64,000 nucleotides of DNA, taken from contig NZ_FNGG01000002.1 in the NCBI RefSeq assembly GCF_900102915.1, forward strand, positions 523,097 through 587,096, in the 5' to 3' direction. The notes below the pieces were generated by a model. That model was not told where the DNA came from. It saw only the letters and a program-made list of their open reading frames with translations, and searched no databases. Below are positions 1 through 7,882 of this stretch, piece by piece. The translations under genes were made by a program, and so were the position numbers. Position 1 is the first letter of the stretch. The number at the start of each line of letters is the position of its first letter. The DNA comes from Salinimicrobium catena (lineage in GTDB: Bacteria; Bacteroidota; Bacteroidia; Flavobacteriales; Flavobacteriaceae).

Positions 1-2
1 AA

Positions 3-923
3 TACCTGATCGGGGAAAGCTATGGAACCACCAGGGTTTCCGGATTAGCCCTGGAACTGCAAAACAGACAGTGGATGTATCTCAACGGAGTTATTTTGGT
101 TTCTCCTACCGAAATTGGGATAGACCGTGAAGGACCCGTAGAGGTCGCCAACCGTCTGCCTTATTTTACTGCCGCGGCATGGTATCATAAAGCCCTTCCG
201 GAAGAGCTTCAAAATAAAGACCTGGAGGAATTGCTGCCGGAGGTTGAAGAGTATGCCATAAACGAACTTTTACCTGCCCTGGCAAAGGGAGGATTCCTTC
301 CGGAGGAGAAAAGACAGGAGATCGCTTCAGAAATGGCGAGATACAGCGGCCTTTCAGAAAAGACTATTCTTCAGAACAACCTGGAAGTGCCCTATAGATA
401 TTTTTGGAAGGACTTGCTAAGGGATAAATCGGGAAACACTATTGGAAGGCTTGACTCCCGTTACCTGGGGCTGGATCGAAAAGAATCGGGAGATTCTCCA
501 GACTATAACTCAGAGCTAACCTCCTGGCTTCACTCCTTCACTCCTGCCATTAACTATTACCTGCAGAACGACCTGAAATTCGAGACAGACCTTACTTATT
601 TCATGTTCGGGCCGGTGCACCCGTGGGACCGCAGCGGAAACAAAACTGGTGAAAACCTGAGACAGGCCATGGCTCAAAACCCGAACCTGGACGTATTGAT
701 ACAGAGCGGGTATTTTGACGGTGCCACCACTTATTTTGATGCGAAATATACCATGTGGCAGCTTGACCCTAGCGGAAAAATGAAGGACAGACTTAATTTT
801 AAAGGCTATCGCAGCGGTCACATGATGTACCTGCGAAATGAGGACCTGCGCAAAGCGAATGATGATCTTCGGGAATTCATTCAGAGAACTCTGCCTAAAG
901 CCGGTGAACCTGCCATGTACTAG
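3..923 (+). CDS. Serine carboxypeptidase, S10 family (5' partial)
   Basis: The open frame is already running at base 3, so the N-terminal half lies outside the window; a Met at base 75 is internal, not the start. The visible part begins with the nucleophile motif GESYGTT (Ser in the first residues). Downstream are the other expected members of the S10 alpha/beta-hydrolase triad: an Asp in the GYFDGATTY segment and a His in GYRSGHMMY near the C-terminus. S10 enzymes remove C-terminal residues from peptides and are usually exported; the signal peptide cannot be seen here. The gene ends just before a strong hairpin shared with the convergent desaturase. Family assignment is firm; substrate is unknown. 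Confidence 0.88.
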   Translation, partial: YLIGESYGTTRVSGLALELQNRQWMYLNGVILVSPTEIGIDREGPVEVANRLPYFTAAAWYHKALPEELQNKDLEELLPEVEEYAINELLPALAKGGFLPEEKRQEIASEMARYSGLSEKTILQNNLEVPYRYFWKDLLRDKSGNTIGRLDSRYLGLDRKESGDSPDYNSELTSWLHSFTPAINYYLQNDLKFETDLTYFMFGPVHPWDRSGNKTGENLRQAMAQNPNLDVLIQSGYFDGATTYFDAKYTMWQLDPSGKMKDRLNFKGYRSGHMMYLRNEDLRKANDDLREFIQRTLPKAGEPAMY

Positions 924-948
924 AAAGCAGTGCTTCAGTTCAAAAGAG

Positions 949-983
949 TGCCCCGGAATTGAATTATTCCGGGGCATTTTTTT
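949..983. terminator. Bidirectional rho-independent terminator
   Basis: An 11-bp perfect stem (TGCCCCGGAAT / ATTCCGGGGCA) with a 6-nt loop is followed by seven T on the plus strand. It sits between the convergent S10 peptidase and desaturase genes; the T-tract touches the desaturase stop codon. Confidence 0.85.
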
Positions 984-2097
984 ACATGGTCTCTTCAAAA
1001 ATGTTCTCCTGCCGCGAATTCTGCTTCAGTAGAGCGAAATGATTCAAAAGCGACCTTTTAAGGCTTTCTTTCCTGTAAGGCAGAGAATGCCTGGCAGAAA
1101 AATCTTCAATAATGTGGCTTACCTCGGGATAATAGACGTGGTGAATGTAGGGGAACAAATGATGGGCAATGTGATAATTGAAGTTAGCCATAAAAAATCT
1201 GGTAAAAAGATTGTCGCTGCTCACATCATTCGTGCATACCAGTTGATGCATAAACCAGGTATGGGGAATGTTACCCGACTCATCGAGCTCGGGAAAATCA
1301 CTTTCTATACTGGCATGCGGAGAAAGCAGAACGATCAAAGAAGTTATGCTCGCAGTAAACATAAAAAGCATAAATCCCACAATGATCATTCCCCATGAAA
1401 ATTCCAGCACCACTTTAGGAATAACCAGAATGTACGTGAAAAACAGGATCTTGAAAAAGAAGAGTTTATAATACTCCTTCTTCGGAATCATGGTTACTTT
1501 ATGAACCGTACGCTCTTTACCAAAGAAATCCCGGAAATCCCTTACCATCAACCAATTGAACAGGTATAACGGATATAGAAAAGGAAGATAGATATGCTGA
1601 TATCGCTGAATTTTCTTCACTGGTGTCTGCGGAAAGATCCTCACCAGGGGACTTTGTTCCAGGTCACTGTCCCAGCCCATAATATTCGGAAAAGCGTGGT
1701 GCAGCCGTAAATGCCTTACTTTCCAGATGTAACTGTTGGCCCCTAGCAGGTCAAAAAAGTACAGGAACCCTTGGTTCAATTTTCCGTGGTTCTTAAATGT
1801 CACTCCGTGAACTGCATCATGTACAAGATTCAGGAAATTGAGCAGCAAAAAGAAGCCAAGAAATATGTAAGAAATAAAGAATATCAGAGGATCCTGTCCC
1901 TTGAGCAGCAGAAGTGCGTAGGTCGCAAAGTAAAGGCTGGGAAACAACAATATCTTGAACCAGATAATCTTTCGTCTCGAGGAAGAGAATTTTTTCACTA
2001 CCTCTTCTACCTCCTTTCGTAGTTCCAGAAATTCCGGTTCTACGGGAAGTTTAAATTTTGGCCTGTGAAATTCTCTTTGCGGTAAAGTTTCCCCCAT
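982..2097 (-). CDS. Membrane fatty acid desaturase
   Basis: A 371-residue integral membrane desaturase with the three histidine boxes that bind the di-iron centre: HDAVH (residues 93-97), HLRLHH (129-134) and HIAHH (309-313). Hydrophobic segments lie around residues 45-65, 68-92, 170-185 and 212-262. This is the linoleoyl-CoA/front-end desaturase family (PF00487); the third box is HxxHH, and no N-terminal cytochrome b5 domain is present, so electrons must come from a separate ferredoxin or cytochrome b5. It introduces a double bond into membrane acyl chains, typically for membrane fluidity. The ATG at 2097 is the only good start. It is a single gene convergent with the S10 peptidase. Confidence 0.9.
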   Translation of the reverse strand: MGETLPQREFHRPKFKLPVEPEFLELRKEVEEVVKKFSSSRRKIIWFKILLFPSLYFATYALLLLKGQDPLIFFISYIFLGFFLLLNFLNLVHDAVHGVTFKNHGKLNQGFLYFFDLLGANSYIWKVRHLRLHHAFPNIMGWDSDLEQSPLVRIFPQTPVKKIQRYQHIYLPFLYPLYLFNWLMVRDFRDFFGKERTVHKVTMIPKKEYYKLFFFKILFFTYILVIPKVVLEFSWGMIIVGFMLFMFTASITSLIVLLSPHASIESDFPELDESGNIPHTWFMHQLVCTNDVSSDNLFTRFFMANFNYHIAHHLFPYIHHVYYPEVSHIIEDFSARHSLPYRKESLKRSLLNHFALLKQNSRQENIFEETM

Positions 2098-2176
2098 TAC
2101 GTTAAGTTACGCAAGCAAAAAAAGAACCGCAAAATTTTTACAAGACATTAATAAACAGGCAGGTACATGTTTCCGT

Positions 2177-2995
2177 TCAAAGCATTGGTTTATCATGATG
2201 TGCCAAAAGCTCTTTGAGTATTTGTTCTACCCCCTGTTCATTGTTGCTTTTAGTTCTATATTTTGCAGCTTCCATGACTTCATTATGTGCATTTTCAACC
2301 GCAACACTAATAGCCGAATTTTCAAAGAGTTCCATATCATTGAGGTAATCCCCAAAAGTCATGGTGTTCTCCTTTTTTAGTCCGTGTAGTTTTTGAAGGG
2401 CTTTTAAAGCGTTTCCTTTGTGAGCTTCCTTGTGATTGAAGTCTATCCAGATCTTCCCCGAAAGTTTCACCTGCAGCTCTTTTTCGAAATGTTTCACCTT
2501 CGGCAGGGAATGCTCCTCGGCCCCCGAAAGGTCACAGATGGTAAGTTTCAAAAAAACATCGTCTTTTACTTCCAGGAGATCATCAACCACCTTATACTTC
2601 TCATAATGTTCAAGGAACGGCTTCATAAATTCAGGATCGGTGCTTTCAATGTAGGCTTGTTCCCTGCCGCACAGCACCAGGTACTTTCCTCCTATTGCCC
2701 TCACCTCTTTGATCACCTCCTGCACGATCTTCTCATCCATTGGCTGAATGAAAACCTGTTCGCCTTTTTCCATCACTATAGCGCCGTTTTCAGCAATAAA
2801 AGAAAGTTCATCCTTTAATGGTTCCAATCGCTCCATAAGGCTGTAATATTGCCTTCCGCTGGCCACGGCAAAGGTGATACCTCTTTGTTGCAGTTCTTTT
2901 TGAAGCCTGTAGAACTCCTCGCTCACCTCATGCTCACTGTTCAGAAGGGTGCCGTCCATGTCGCTAACAATAAGCTTTATCTTAGAAAAATCCAT
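2177..2995 (-). CDS. Cof-type HAD-IIB phosphatase
   Basis: A 272-residue haloacid-dehalogenase hydrolase. Motif I is SDMDGTLL with the nucleophile Asp12 and acid/base Asp14; motif II is the Ser in ASGRQ (about residue 46); motif III Lys193 lies in HKGNALKAL; motif IV is GDYLND (Asp216, Asp220). The roughly 100-residue insert between motifs II and III is the C2B cap typical of Cof/YbiV sugar-phosphate phosphatases. It is probably cytosolic and dephosphorylates sugar phosphates or a similar small metabolite; the exact substrate cannot be told. A 7-bp hairpin lies 16 nt upstream of the start codon. Confidence 0.88.
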   Translation of the reverse strand: MDFSKIKLIVSDMDGTLLNSEHEVSEEFYRLQKELQQRGITFAVASGRQYYSLMERLEPLKDELSFIAENGAIVMEKGEQVFIQPMDEKIVQEVIKEVRAIGGKYLVLCGREQAYIESTDPEFMKPFLEHYEKYKVVDDLLEVKDDVFLKLTICDLSGAEEHSLPKVKHFEKELQVKLSGKIWIDFNHKEAHKGNALKALQKLHGLKKENTMTFGDYLNDMELFENSAISVAVENAHNEVMEAAKYRTKSNNEQGVEQILKELLAHHDKPML

Positions 2996-3010
2996 AGCAT
3001 ATTTGTTGTA

Positions 3011-3030
3011 CTTCGGAAAAAAGTCCGAAG
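3011..3030 (-). other. Hairpin in the 5' leader of the HAD phosphatase gene
   Basis: A perfect 7-bp stem, CTTCGGA / TCCGAAG, with a 6-nt loop, 16 bases upstream of the ATG at 2995. On the minus strand the loop is T-rich. It may affect translation or be a relic terminator; function unknown. Confidence 0.5.
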
Positions 3031-3125
3031 GAGAGAAATTGTTCTTTAACCGGGAAAATTACATAAATCTTAAAGTCTTTTTCAACCTGAAATTGACCTT
3101 TTCACCTGAAGTTTGAAACAAAAAA

Positions 3126-3184
3126 GCCCCAAAGAAAAAATCACGTGTCCTATTTTGGGGGTAGTCCATGTAGATCTTTGGGGC
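3126..3184. repeat. Perfect 10-bp inverted repeat, 39-nt spacer
   Basis: GCCCCAAAGA at 3126-3135 is repeated inverted as TCTTTGGGGC at 3175-3184. No gene lies between the arms. It is part of the 551-base stretch (2996-3546) without a protein gene. It could be a decayed element end or a structured transcript. Confidence 0.55.
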
Positions 3185-3337
3185 AAACCTTATCAATTAT
3201 GATAGAGAACCAAAACTAAAGAAATTTCCCACAGTCATCTTGTAAGAATTTGTTAAAACACTATTTATTACCGTCAAGAGACTGAAATGCAAATAGTTGA
3301 ACTTGAGTTAATAATCGTAGCTTGCTTCAAAAACAAC

Positions 3338-3390
3338 AAACCACTTCTGCTGGGGACGTGGTTTTGTCTATTCAAATGATCCCGCCAAGG
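3338..3390 (-). repeat. Degenerate copy of tRNA-Arg 3' end plus terminator
   Basis: The stretch GGGGACGTGGTTTTGT (3352-3367), then 10 bases, then GATCCCGCCAAGG (3378-3390) parallels the intact tRNA tail at 3524-3560: GGGACGTGGTTTTGT, 9 bases, GATCGCGCCAGG. The copy also keeps a hairpin (AAACCAC 3338-3344 / GTGGTTT 3358-3364). Similarity stops inside the T-arm. This looks like a partial duplication of the tRNA tail. Confidence 0.5.
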
Positions 3391-3499
3391 ATGGTTTTCT
3401 CATTAAACTTCACCCACTCCTGCAAATTAAAAACCAGGGGCTTACGCCTTACTTTTCTTGTTTCCCTCCACACAGTTGAATTTCGATTCGGGTGCTTCG

Positions 3500-3538
3500 A
3501 AAAACAAAAAAACCACGCCCTTTGGGACGTGGTTTTGT
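3500..3538 (-). terminator. Terminator of the tRNA-Arg gene
   Basis: Read on the minus strand: a stem AACCACG / CGTGGTT with an inner CCC/GGG extension and an AAA loop, followed by a run of T. It begins about 10 bases after the tRNA discriminator base. Confidence 0.8.
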
Positions 3539-3546
3539 ACTTGATG

Positions 3547-3620
3547 TGATCGCGCCAGGATTCGAACCTGGGACCGTCTGCTTAGAAGGCAGATGCTCTA
3601 TCCAGCTGAGCTACGCGACC
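3547..3620 (-). tRNA. tRNA-Arg (anticodon TCT)
   Basis: The minus strand folds as a standard cloverleaf. The acceptor stem GGTCGCG pairs with CGCGATC (one G-T pair) and the discriminator is A. The D-arm contains GCTC AGCTGGAT AGAGC; the anticodon stem is TCTGC/GCAGA with loop CTTCTAA, so the anticodon is TCT, reading AGA/AGG. The T-arm is CCAGG TTCGAAT CCTGG. The 3' CCA is not encoded, as expected in Bacteroidota. A TATATTTG promoter element lies 13-20 bases upstream. Confidence 0.97.
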
Positions 3621-3632
3621 ATTAAAGCGGTG

Positions 3633-3668
3633 CAAATATAATGAGGTTTTCAATAATCACAAGCAAAA
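3633..3668 (-). promoter_or_regulatory. tRNA-Arg promoter
   Basis: On the minus strand TTTTG (3668-3664) is followed after 23 bases by TATATTTG (3640-3633), matching the Bacteroidota -33 TTTG / -7 TAnnTTTG promoter. The expected transcript start is a few bases before the tRNA. Confidence 0.65.
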
Positions 3669-3713
3669 TATAAATTTAATTCCCTCTCCATTTGTAATCC
3701 TATATTTTTCAAG

Positions 3714-3824
3714 CTTCTAGAAGAATAATTTTTTTAGGTTTAAAACCTTAACTATTCTTCGATCTACAGAGATACTGTGGGGCAGGATACCCTCTCGTTT
3801 TAGAAGCTTTTCCCTTTTCTAAAA
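3714..3824. other. Cluster of inverted repeats in the 3.6-4.0 kb noncoding stretch
   Basis: The 353 bases between the tRNA and the DUF1704 gene hold no convincing gene. They hold a 10-bp palindrome CTTCTAGAAG (3714-3723), an imperfect 39-nt hairpin with AAGAATA (3721-3727) facing TATTCTT (3753-3759) and AGGTTT facing AAACCT inside it, and a stem TTTTAGAA (3798-3805) / TTCTAAAA (3817-3824). They may be transcript structures or remnants of a small mobile element. Confidence 0.45.
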
Positions 3825-3908
3825 TTACTATTAAAGTATTGCTAATATTAGCCTAAGACCAACCGGCTAATTACCTAAAAAAACAATAATCCGTTACATT
3901 TACCTAAA

Positions 3909-3945
3909 TACCTTTTGGCAGGAAAATTCTCCCTTCAGTCGGGAG
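3909..3945 (+). promoter_or_regulatory. Probable promoter and leader hairpin of the DUF1704 operon
   Basis: TACCTTTTG (3909-3917) is one base from the TAnnTTTG consensus. It is followed by a leader hairpin CTCCC / GGGAG (3929-3933 / 3941-3945) about 28 bases before the ATG at 3974. Confidence 0.45.
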
Positions 3946-3973
3946 TTGCCAATCCAAAAACATTCAATTTTTT

Positions 3974-5854
3974 ATGGAAGTAAGCACATCTAATGAATTA
4001 CAACCTTTAGGCGAAGCCTCCATTCAGAAAATGATAGAAAAATTGCAGGAAGATTGTGAACTTGAACAACATCTTCCCGGCGGGGGGTATTTGCACATGA
4101 GCGATGAACTGCCTTATCTGGTGGTTTACCGGGTTAAGGACCAGGAAAAGGATGAAGACCGGGCTACTGTTCGCTTTGTACTAAGTGAAGCCTCTTTTCT
4201 TATCATAGGAGACGAAGAATGGGAAGGCTATCAAAGGCTCATTTATTCCCTGGGGGAAGCCATGTCATCTAAATTCAAATCTTTTTTATTGCTGGAGATC
4301 TTTTCGGGAGATGTTGAAAGCAACGAATTTAAAATAAAGGGACCGGCAGACCGTCTTCCGGCTACCTTAAAGATCCTGAAAAAGGAACTTGACAAACTTA
4401 ATAAGAATTACCAGGTGCTTGATCTTGATAGAGCAAAGATCGAGAATACAGAAGAAAGACAGCCAGAAGGGCAACGGCCATTACTGAGCATCTCCCAGTT
4501 AAAGGATGCAGGTTGCCTGCTTATAGGACTTGAAGTTCCCCCGGTTTACAGAAATTCGGAAGGAGAGGAATATCCTGTATTCTTCAGGAGTTTTAAAGAC
4601 GACCTGGTGGTAGCCTTACACAAGACAATTTATGAATTTATAAGGATTCAAACTTCGAGCGGAGTTAAAAGTTATCAGGCTTTGGGTCAAAAAAGCCTTC
4701 AGAAGAAAGTACTGGAAATTGACCGGCAGCTGGCTAGCATTGAAACCTCCTATCAATTTCTGTGGCTGGTTTCCCCGGCCAACATAAGACAGATCAAAAA
4801 CACCTTTTTTGAAACCAAATATGAAAAGGTGCTAAATTATCATTACCGGCTGTTACCCGTAGATCCTGACGTTTTGAAGCGCCGTTTATACAACCTTAAA
4901 ATGGAAGAGATCGATGATCCTGCCCTGTCCTATATTTTTAGGGAAAAACGGGAAGAGCTTGACCTGCAGATAAGCATGCTTACCGAGAGGGGCTCTAAAG
5001 ATTTCTTTTACAACAGTATGATGCTGTATGGGGATATCGAAAAAGACCTTCTAAAGGAAGCCGAAACCCTGTTGCGTGAAGTTGAGGAAGGAACTCCAAA
5101 AGAGGCCGAAAATATTATGAAGGCCGAAGATTTCAAATATCTGGCAGAATCAGAATTTGAATACTTCAGGTCGCAGGACAAAAATTTTTCGAGTAAGGTC
5201 CATGTCCGGGATGATGTCAACATCCTCATGGTATCACAGGGAGAGCTGTATATCCCCAGTGATTATAAGTTAAATTCCGAAGAGACTAAAGCCCTGGTAC
5301 AGCATGAGATAGGCACACATGTACTCACCTACTATAATGGGAAACAGCAGCCTTTGAACCTGCTATCCATAGGCTTAACAGATTATGACACCCTTCAGGA
5401 AGGCCTGGCGGTACTTTCAGAGTACCTGGTGGGAGGCCTCACCGGTAACCGAATGAGAACCCTGGCCGGCCGTGTTGTGGCTGCTTCGGCTAGAATGCAT
5501 GGCGCCGAATTTCAGGAGATCTTCAGGCTGCTGCACGAGGACTATGGATTTTCTCCGCAGCGCTCGTTCAACATCACTTCCCGCATCATGCAAGGTGGCG
5601 GTTTTACAAAAGATATTTCTTATCTAAAAGGCCTTTTTCAGCTGAATCAGCATCTTAGCGAAGGCGGGGAACTGGGGCCGTTACTCACGGGAAAATTTGC
5701 GCTGGAACATATGCCCATAATTACAGAGCTAAGGGAGCGTCGGGTACTAAAACCGGTCAACCTCATGCCACGATACCTGAATACCGAAGAAACCATTAAT
5801 AAATTACGTAAAATCCGGGAGGGTATGCCCCTTTCACAAATGATCAACACATGA
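3974..5854 (+). CDS. DUF1704 / QEGLA-motif metallocarboxypeptidase-like protein
   Basis: A 626-residue protein of the DUF1704 family (TIGR02421, often called flavohemoglobin expression-modulating QEGLA motif protein). It carries a gluzincin-type zinc signature HEIGTH (residues 444-449) and the glutamate motif QEGLA (475-479), which makes it a likely zinc peptidase. The eukaryotic relatives (KIAA0895/MATCAP) remove C-terminal tyrosine from tubulin; the bacterial substrate is unknown. The N-terminal 300 residues carry no motif I can name. There is no signal peptide, so it is probably cytosolic. Its last bases overlap the next start (ATGA), indicating translational coupling with the ATP-grasp gene. 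Confidence 0.85.
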   Translation: MEVSTSNELQPLGEASIQKMIEKLQEDCELEQHLPGGGYLHMSDELPYLVVYRVKDQEKDEDRATVRFVLSEASFLIIGDEEWEGYQRLIYSLGEAMSSKFKSFLLLEIFSGDVESNEFKIKGPADRLPATLKILKKELDKLNKNYQVLDLDRAKIENTEERQPEGQRPLLSISQLKDAGCLLIGLEVPPVYRNSEGEEYPVFFRSFKDDLVVALHKTIYEFIRIQTSSGVKSYQALGQKSLQKKVLEIDRQLASIETSYQFLWLVSPANIRQIKNTFFETKYEKVLNYHYRLLPVDPDVLKRRLYNLKMEEIDDPALSYIFREKREELDLQISMLTERGSKDFFYNSMMLYGDIEKDLLKEAETLLREVEEGTPKEAENIMKAEDFKYLAESEFEYFRSQDKNFSSKVHVRDDVNILMVSQGELYIPSDYKLNSEETKALVQHEIGTHVLTYYNGKQQPLNLLSIGLTDYDTLQEGLAVLSEYLVGGLTGNRMRTLAGRVVAASARMHGAEFQEIFRLLHEDYGFSPQRSFNITSRIMQGGGFTKDISYLKGLFQLNQHLSEGGELGPLLTGKFALEHMPIITELRERRVLKPVNLMPRYLNTEETINKLRKIREGMPLSQMINT

Positions 5855-6897
5855 AAATATGTTTTGTTGTAAACAGCATTGAAACTGAAAAATGCGGTAC
5901 CACGATGTACCTTGTTTACGAAGCCTGGAAGAGAAAACACGATGTCTATGTTATGGGCGTTGGAGATTTCTCTTTCACCAATACCGAAAAATTAACCATT
6001 AACAGCACCTACGTTTCCAAGAATGCGAGTGCAGAGTCCCCCTCAGAGTACCTTGAGTTGCTGAAGGGGGAGAAAGCCAAAGAAAGTCGCATTGTGGCTA
6101 AAGACCTTGATGTACTTTTCATTAGGAACAACCCAACCGAAGAAGGCAGCAGCCGGCAGTGGGCAGAACAGGCAGGTGTGGCCTTTGGAAGAATGATGCA
6201 ACAGGAAGGCGTCCTGGTGCTCAATGACGCCTATGCCCTCTCCCATGCGTTCATTGATAAACTTTACTTTGAAGAACTACCTAGTGAGATCAAACCTAAA
6301 TCTTTAATTACCAGAAGTAAAAAAGAAATCCTCGAGTTCTTTGAGGCCAATAAAAAGAAAATGGTTCTTAAGCCCCTGGAAGGTTCGGGAGGACGGGATG
6401 TTTACCTTATCGACAAGAACGAAAAGAACCTGAACCAGATCATAGAGAATATCATCAACAAAGGCTATGTGATTGCCCAGGAATTCCTTCCGGCGGCCAA
6501 AGAAGACGTACGGGTTCTTCTTCTGAATGGTCGTATAATGGAAAAAAAAGGGAAATATGGCATTATTCGCCGGGTAAGCGGCGAGGGAGAATTCCGAAGT
6601 AATTTTGCGCAAGGAGGCTCTGCAGATAAGAGTCCACTAACTGAAGGCATCCAGAAAGTAGTTAACGTGGTAGCACCTAAGCTAATCAAGGATGGCCTGT
6701 TTTTCGTTGGGCTTGACGTTGTAGAAGATAAATTGATCGAGATAAATGTACTTAGCCCCGGCGGGTTAGATCATTTTGGAGAGATAAATCTTCCCGATTT
6801 TTCAGATATGGTAATAGATTCCATTGAGAAAAAAGTAGAGTATAAAGAAATGTATGAAGGCCAGATAGAAAACAAGGTGCTGGCTACAATGGCTTAA
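5851..6897 (+). CDS. GshB-like ATP-grasp ligase
   Basis: A 348-residue ATP-grasp enzyme resembling prokaryotic glutathione synthetase/RimK. An N-terminal substrate domain (residues 1-140) precedes the ATP-grasp fold, with the phosphate-binding loop KPLEGSGGRDVYLI near residue 170, the DVRVLLL strand near 215 and the metal-binding LIEINVLSPGG near 295. Such enzymes join a carboxylate to an amine using ATP. No gamma-glutamylcysteine ligase is present in the window, so true glutathione synthesis is not implied. It starts inside the DUF1704 stop codon and is followed 16 bases later by an AspA/AstE-like gene, suggesting that ligase, peptidase and deacylase act on one small molecule or peptide modification. 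Confidence 0.82.
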   Translation: MKICFVVNSIETEKCGTTMYLVYEAWKRKHDVYVMGVGDFSFTNTEKLTINSTYVSKNASAESPSEYLELLKGEKAKESRIVAKDLDVLFIRNNPTEEGSSRQWAEQAGVAFGRMMQQEGVLVLNDAYALSHAFIDKLYFEELPSEIKPKSLITRSKKEILEFFEANKKKMVLKPLEGSGGRDVYLIDKNEKNLNQIIENIINKGYVIAQEFLPAAKEDVRVLLLNGRIMEKKGKYGIIRRVSGEGEFRSNFAQGGSADKSPLTEGIQKVVNVVAPKLIKDGLFFVGLDVVEDKLIEINVLSPGGLDHFGEINLPDFSDMVIDSIEKKVEYKEMYEGQIENKVLATMA

Positions 6898-6913
6898 AAA
6901 TACCAGACCAGCT

Positions 6914-7804
6914 ATGAAAGAAAGAATAATAGGAAATTATACCAGCAATATTGAAGGTCCGTTGCTGTTCGTTACGGGCGGAGTTCATGGAAATGAGCCC
7001 AGCGGAGTTAAGGCCCTGGAGAGGGTTTTTGAAGAGCTGAACAAGACAAAACCCCAAATTAAAGGCCGTATAGTGGGCGTGAAAGGAAATACTGCTGCCC
7101 TGAAAAAAGATCAACGGTTTATTGATGAAGACCTTAACCGTACCTGGACAGAGGAAAATGTACAAAAGGAAAATCCCGGTTCCCGGGAACAGCAGGAAAT
7201 GCACGAGATCATCAAGGCGCTGGAACATTATCCTGAAAAAGATTTCACCAAACGCTATTTTCTAGACTGTCATACCACATCATCGGCCAGTTTACCTTAC
7301 ATCTCTGTACAGGAAGTGAACGATAACGATGAATGGGCACACAAATTTCCCGGCTATAAGGTTCGTGGCTTTAGCGATATCGTCTACGGAGCCATTGATC
7401 ATTATATGAGTCGCACCGGCCTAACCGGATTTGTATTTGAAGCAGGACAGCATACCAGTGATGAATCTGTAGAGAACCATGAAGGAATGATATGGCTGGC
7501 TCTTGAAAAGGCCTGTGGCCTGGACCTCCAGGAATTATCTGGTCATCCGGAATGCGTTGAAAGATTCACCGTTAAAAATGCTCCAGATGATAAAACCTTT
7601 GAAATCGTGTACAGACATGAGATCAAGGATGGAGATGATTTTAAGATGGAACCGGGGTATAAAAACTTCCAAAAAATAGAAAAAGGAGAGCTTTTGGCTA
7701 GCAGCAATGGGGAAGAAATAAAAAGCGAATGGGATGCTTATATTTTTATGCCCCTTTACCAGTCACAAGGAAACGACGGATTTTTTGTTATCAAAGCAGT
7801 TTAG
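6914..7804 (+). CDS. Succinylglutamate desuccinylase/aspartoacylase family protein
   Basis: A 296-residue M14-superfamily zinc deacylase. Zinc ligands are visible as GGVHGNEPSG (His25, Glu28) and LDCHTT (His120); DEDLNRTW (71-78) supplies the substrate-binding Asn-Arg pair, and Glu176 in FEAGQH is the probable general base. Relatives cleave N-acyl amino acids (AstE, AspA) or small amides. It is the last gene of the three-gene operon and is closed by a strong terminator. It could hydrolyse the product of the ATP-grasp enzyme or release its building block; that is inference from context only. Confidence 0.85.
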   Translation: MKERIIGNYTSNIEGPLLFVTGGVHGNEPSGVKALERVFEELNKTKPQIKGRIVGVKGNTAALKKDQRFIDEDLNRTWTEENVQKENPGSREQQEMHEIIKALEHYPEKDFTKRYFLDCHTTSSASLPYISVQEVNDNDEWAHKFPGYKVRGFSDIVYGAIDHYMSRTGLTGFVFEAGQHTSDESVENHEGMIWLALEKACGLDLQELSGHPECVERFTVKNAPDDKTFEIVYRHEIKDGDDFKMEPGYKNFQKIEKGELLASSNGEEIKSEWDAYIFMPLYQSQGNDGFFVIKAV

Positions 7805-7826
7805 ATTTCCTCTTGAAAACATGAAA

Positions 7827-7860
7827 AGGCCCGGAAAAATACATTTCTCCGGGCTTTTTT
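7827..7860. terminator. Terminator after the DUF1704 operon
   Basis: A stem GCCCGGA (7829-7835) / TCCGGGC (7848-7854) is followed by six T. It lies between the operon and the convergent small lipoprotein gene and is A-rich on the other side, so it can serve both. Confidence 0.85.
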
Positions 7861-7882
7861 ATTTAGTTAAAGTGCTTGACAA

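Noticed and set aside
516-998. Long antisense frame opposite the S10 peptidase (and many similar ones elsewhere)
   Set aside because: They mirror the codon pattern of well-supported genes and show no family motif of their own.
3322-3549. 75-codon plus-strand frame in the gap before tRNA-Arg
   Set aside because: It runs through the tRNA tail duplicate and terminator, has atypical composition and no family resemblance.
5851-6897. Authentic glutathione synthetase (gshB)
   Set aside because: The fold is similar, but the operon partners and absence of gshA nearby argue against assuming glutathione synthesis.
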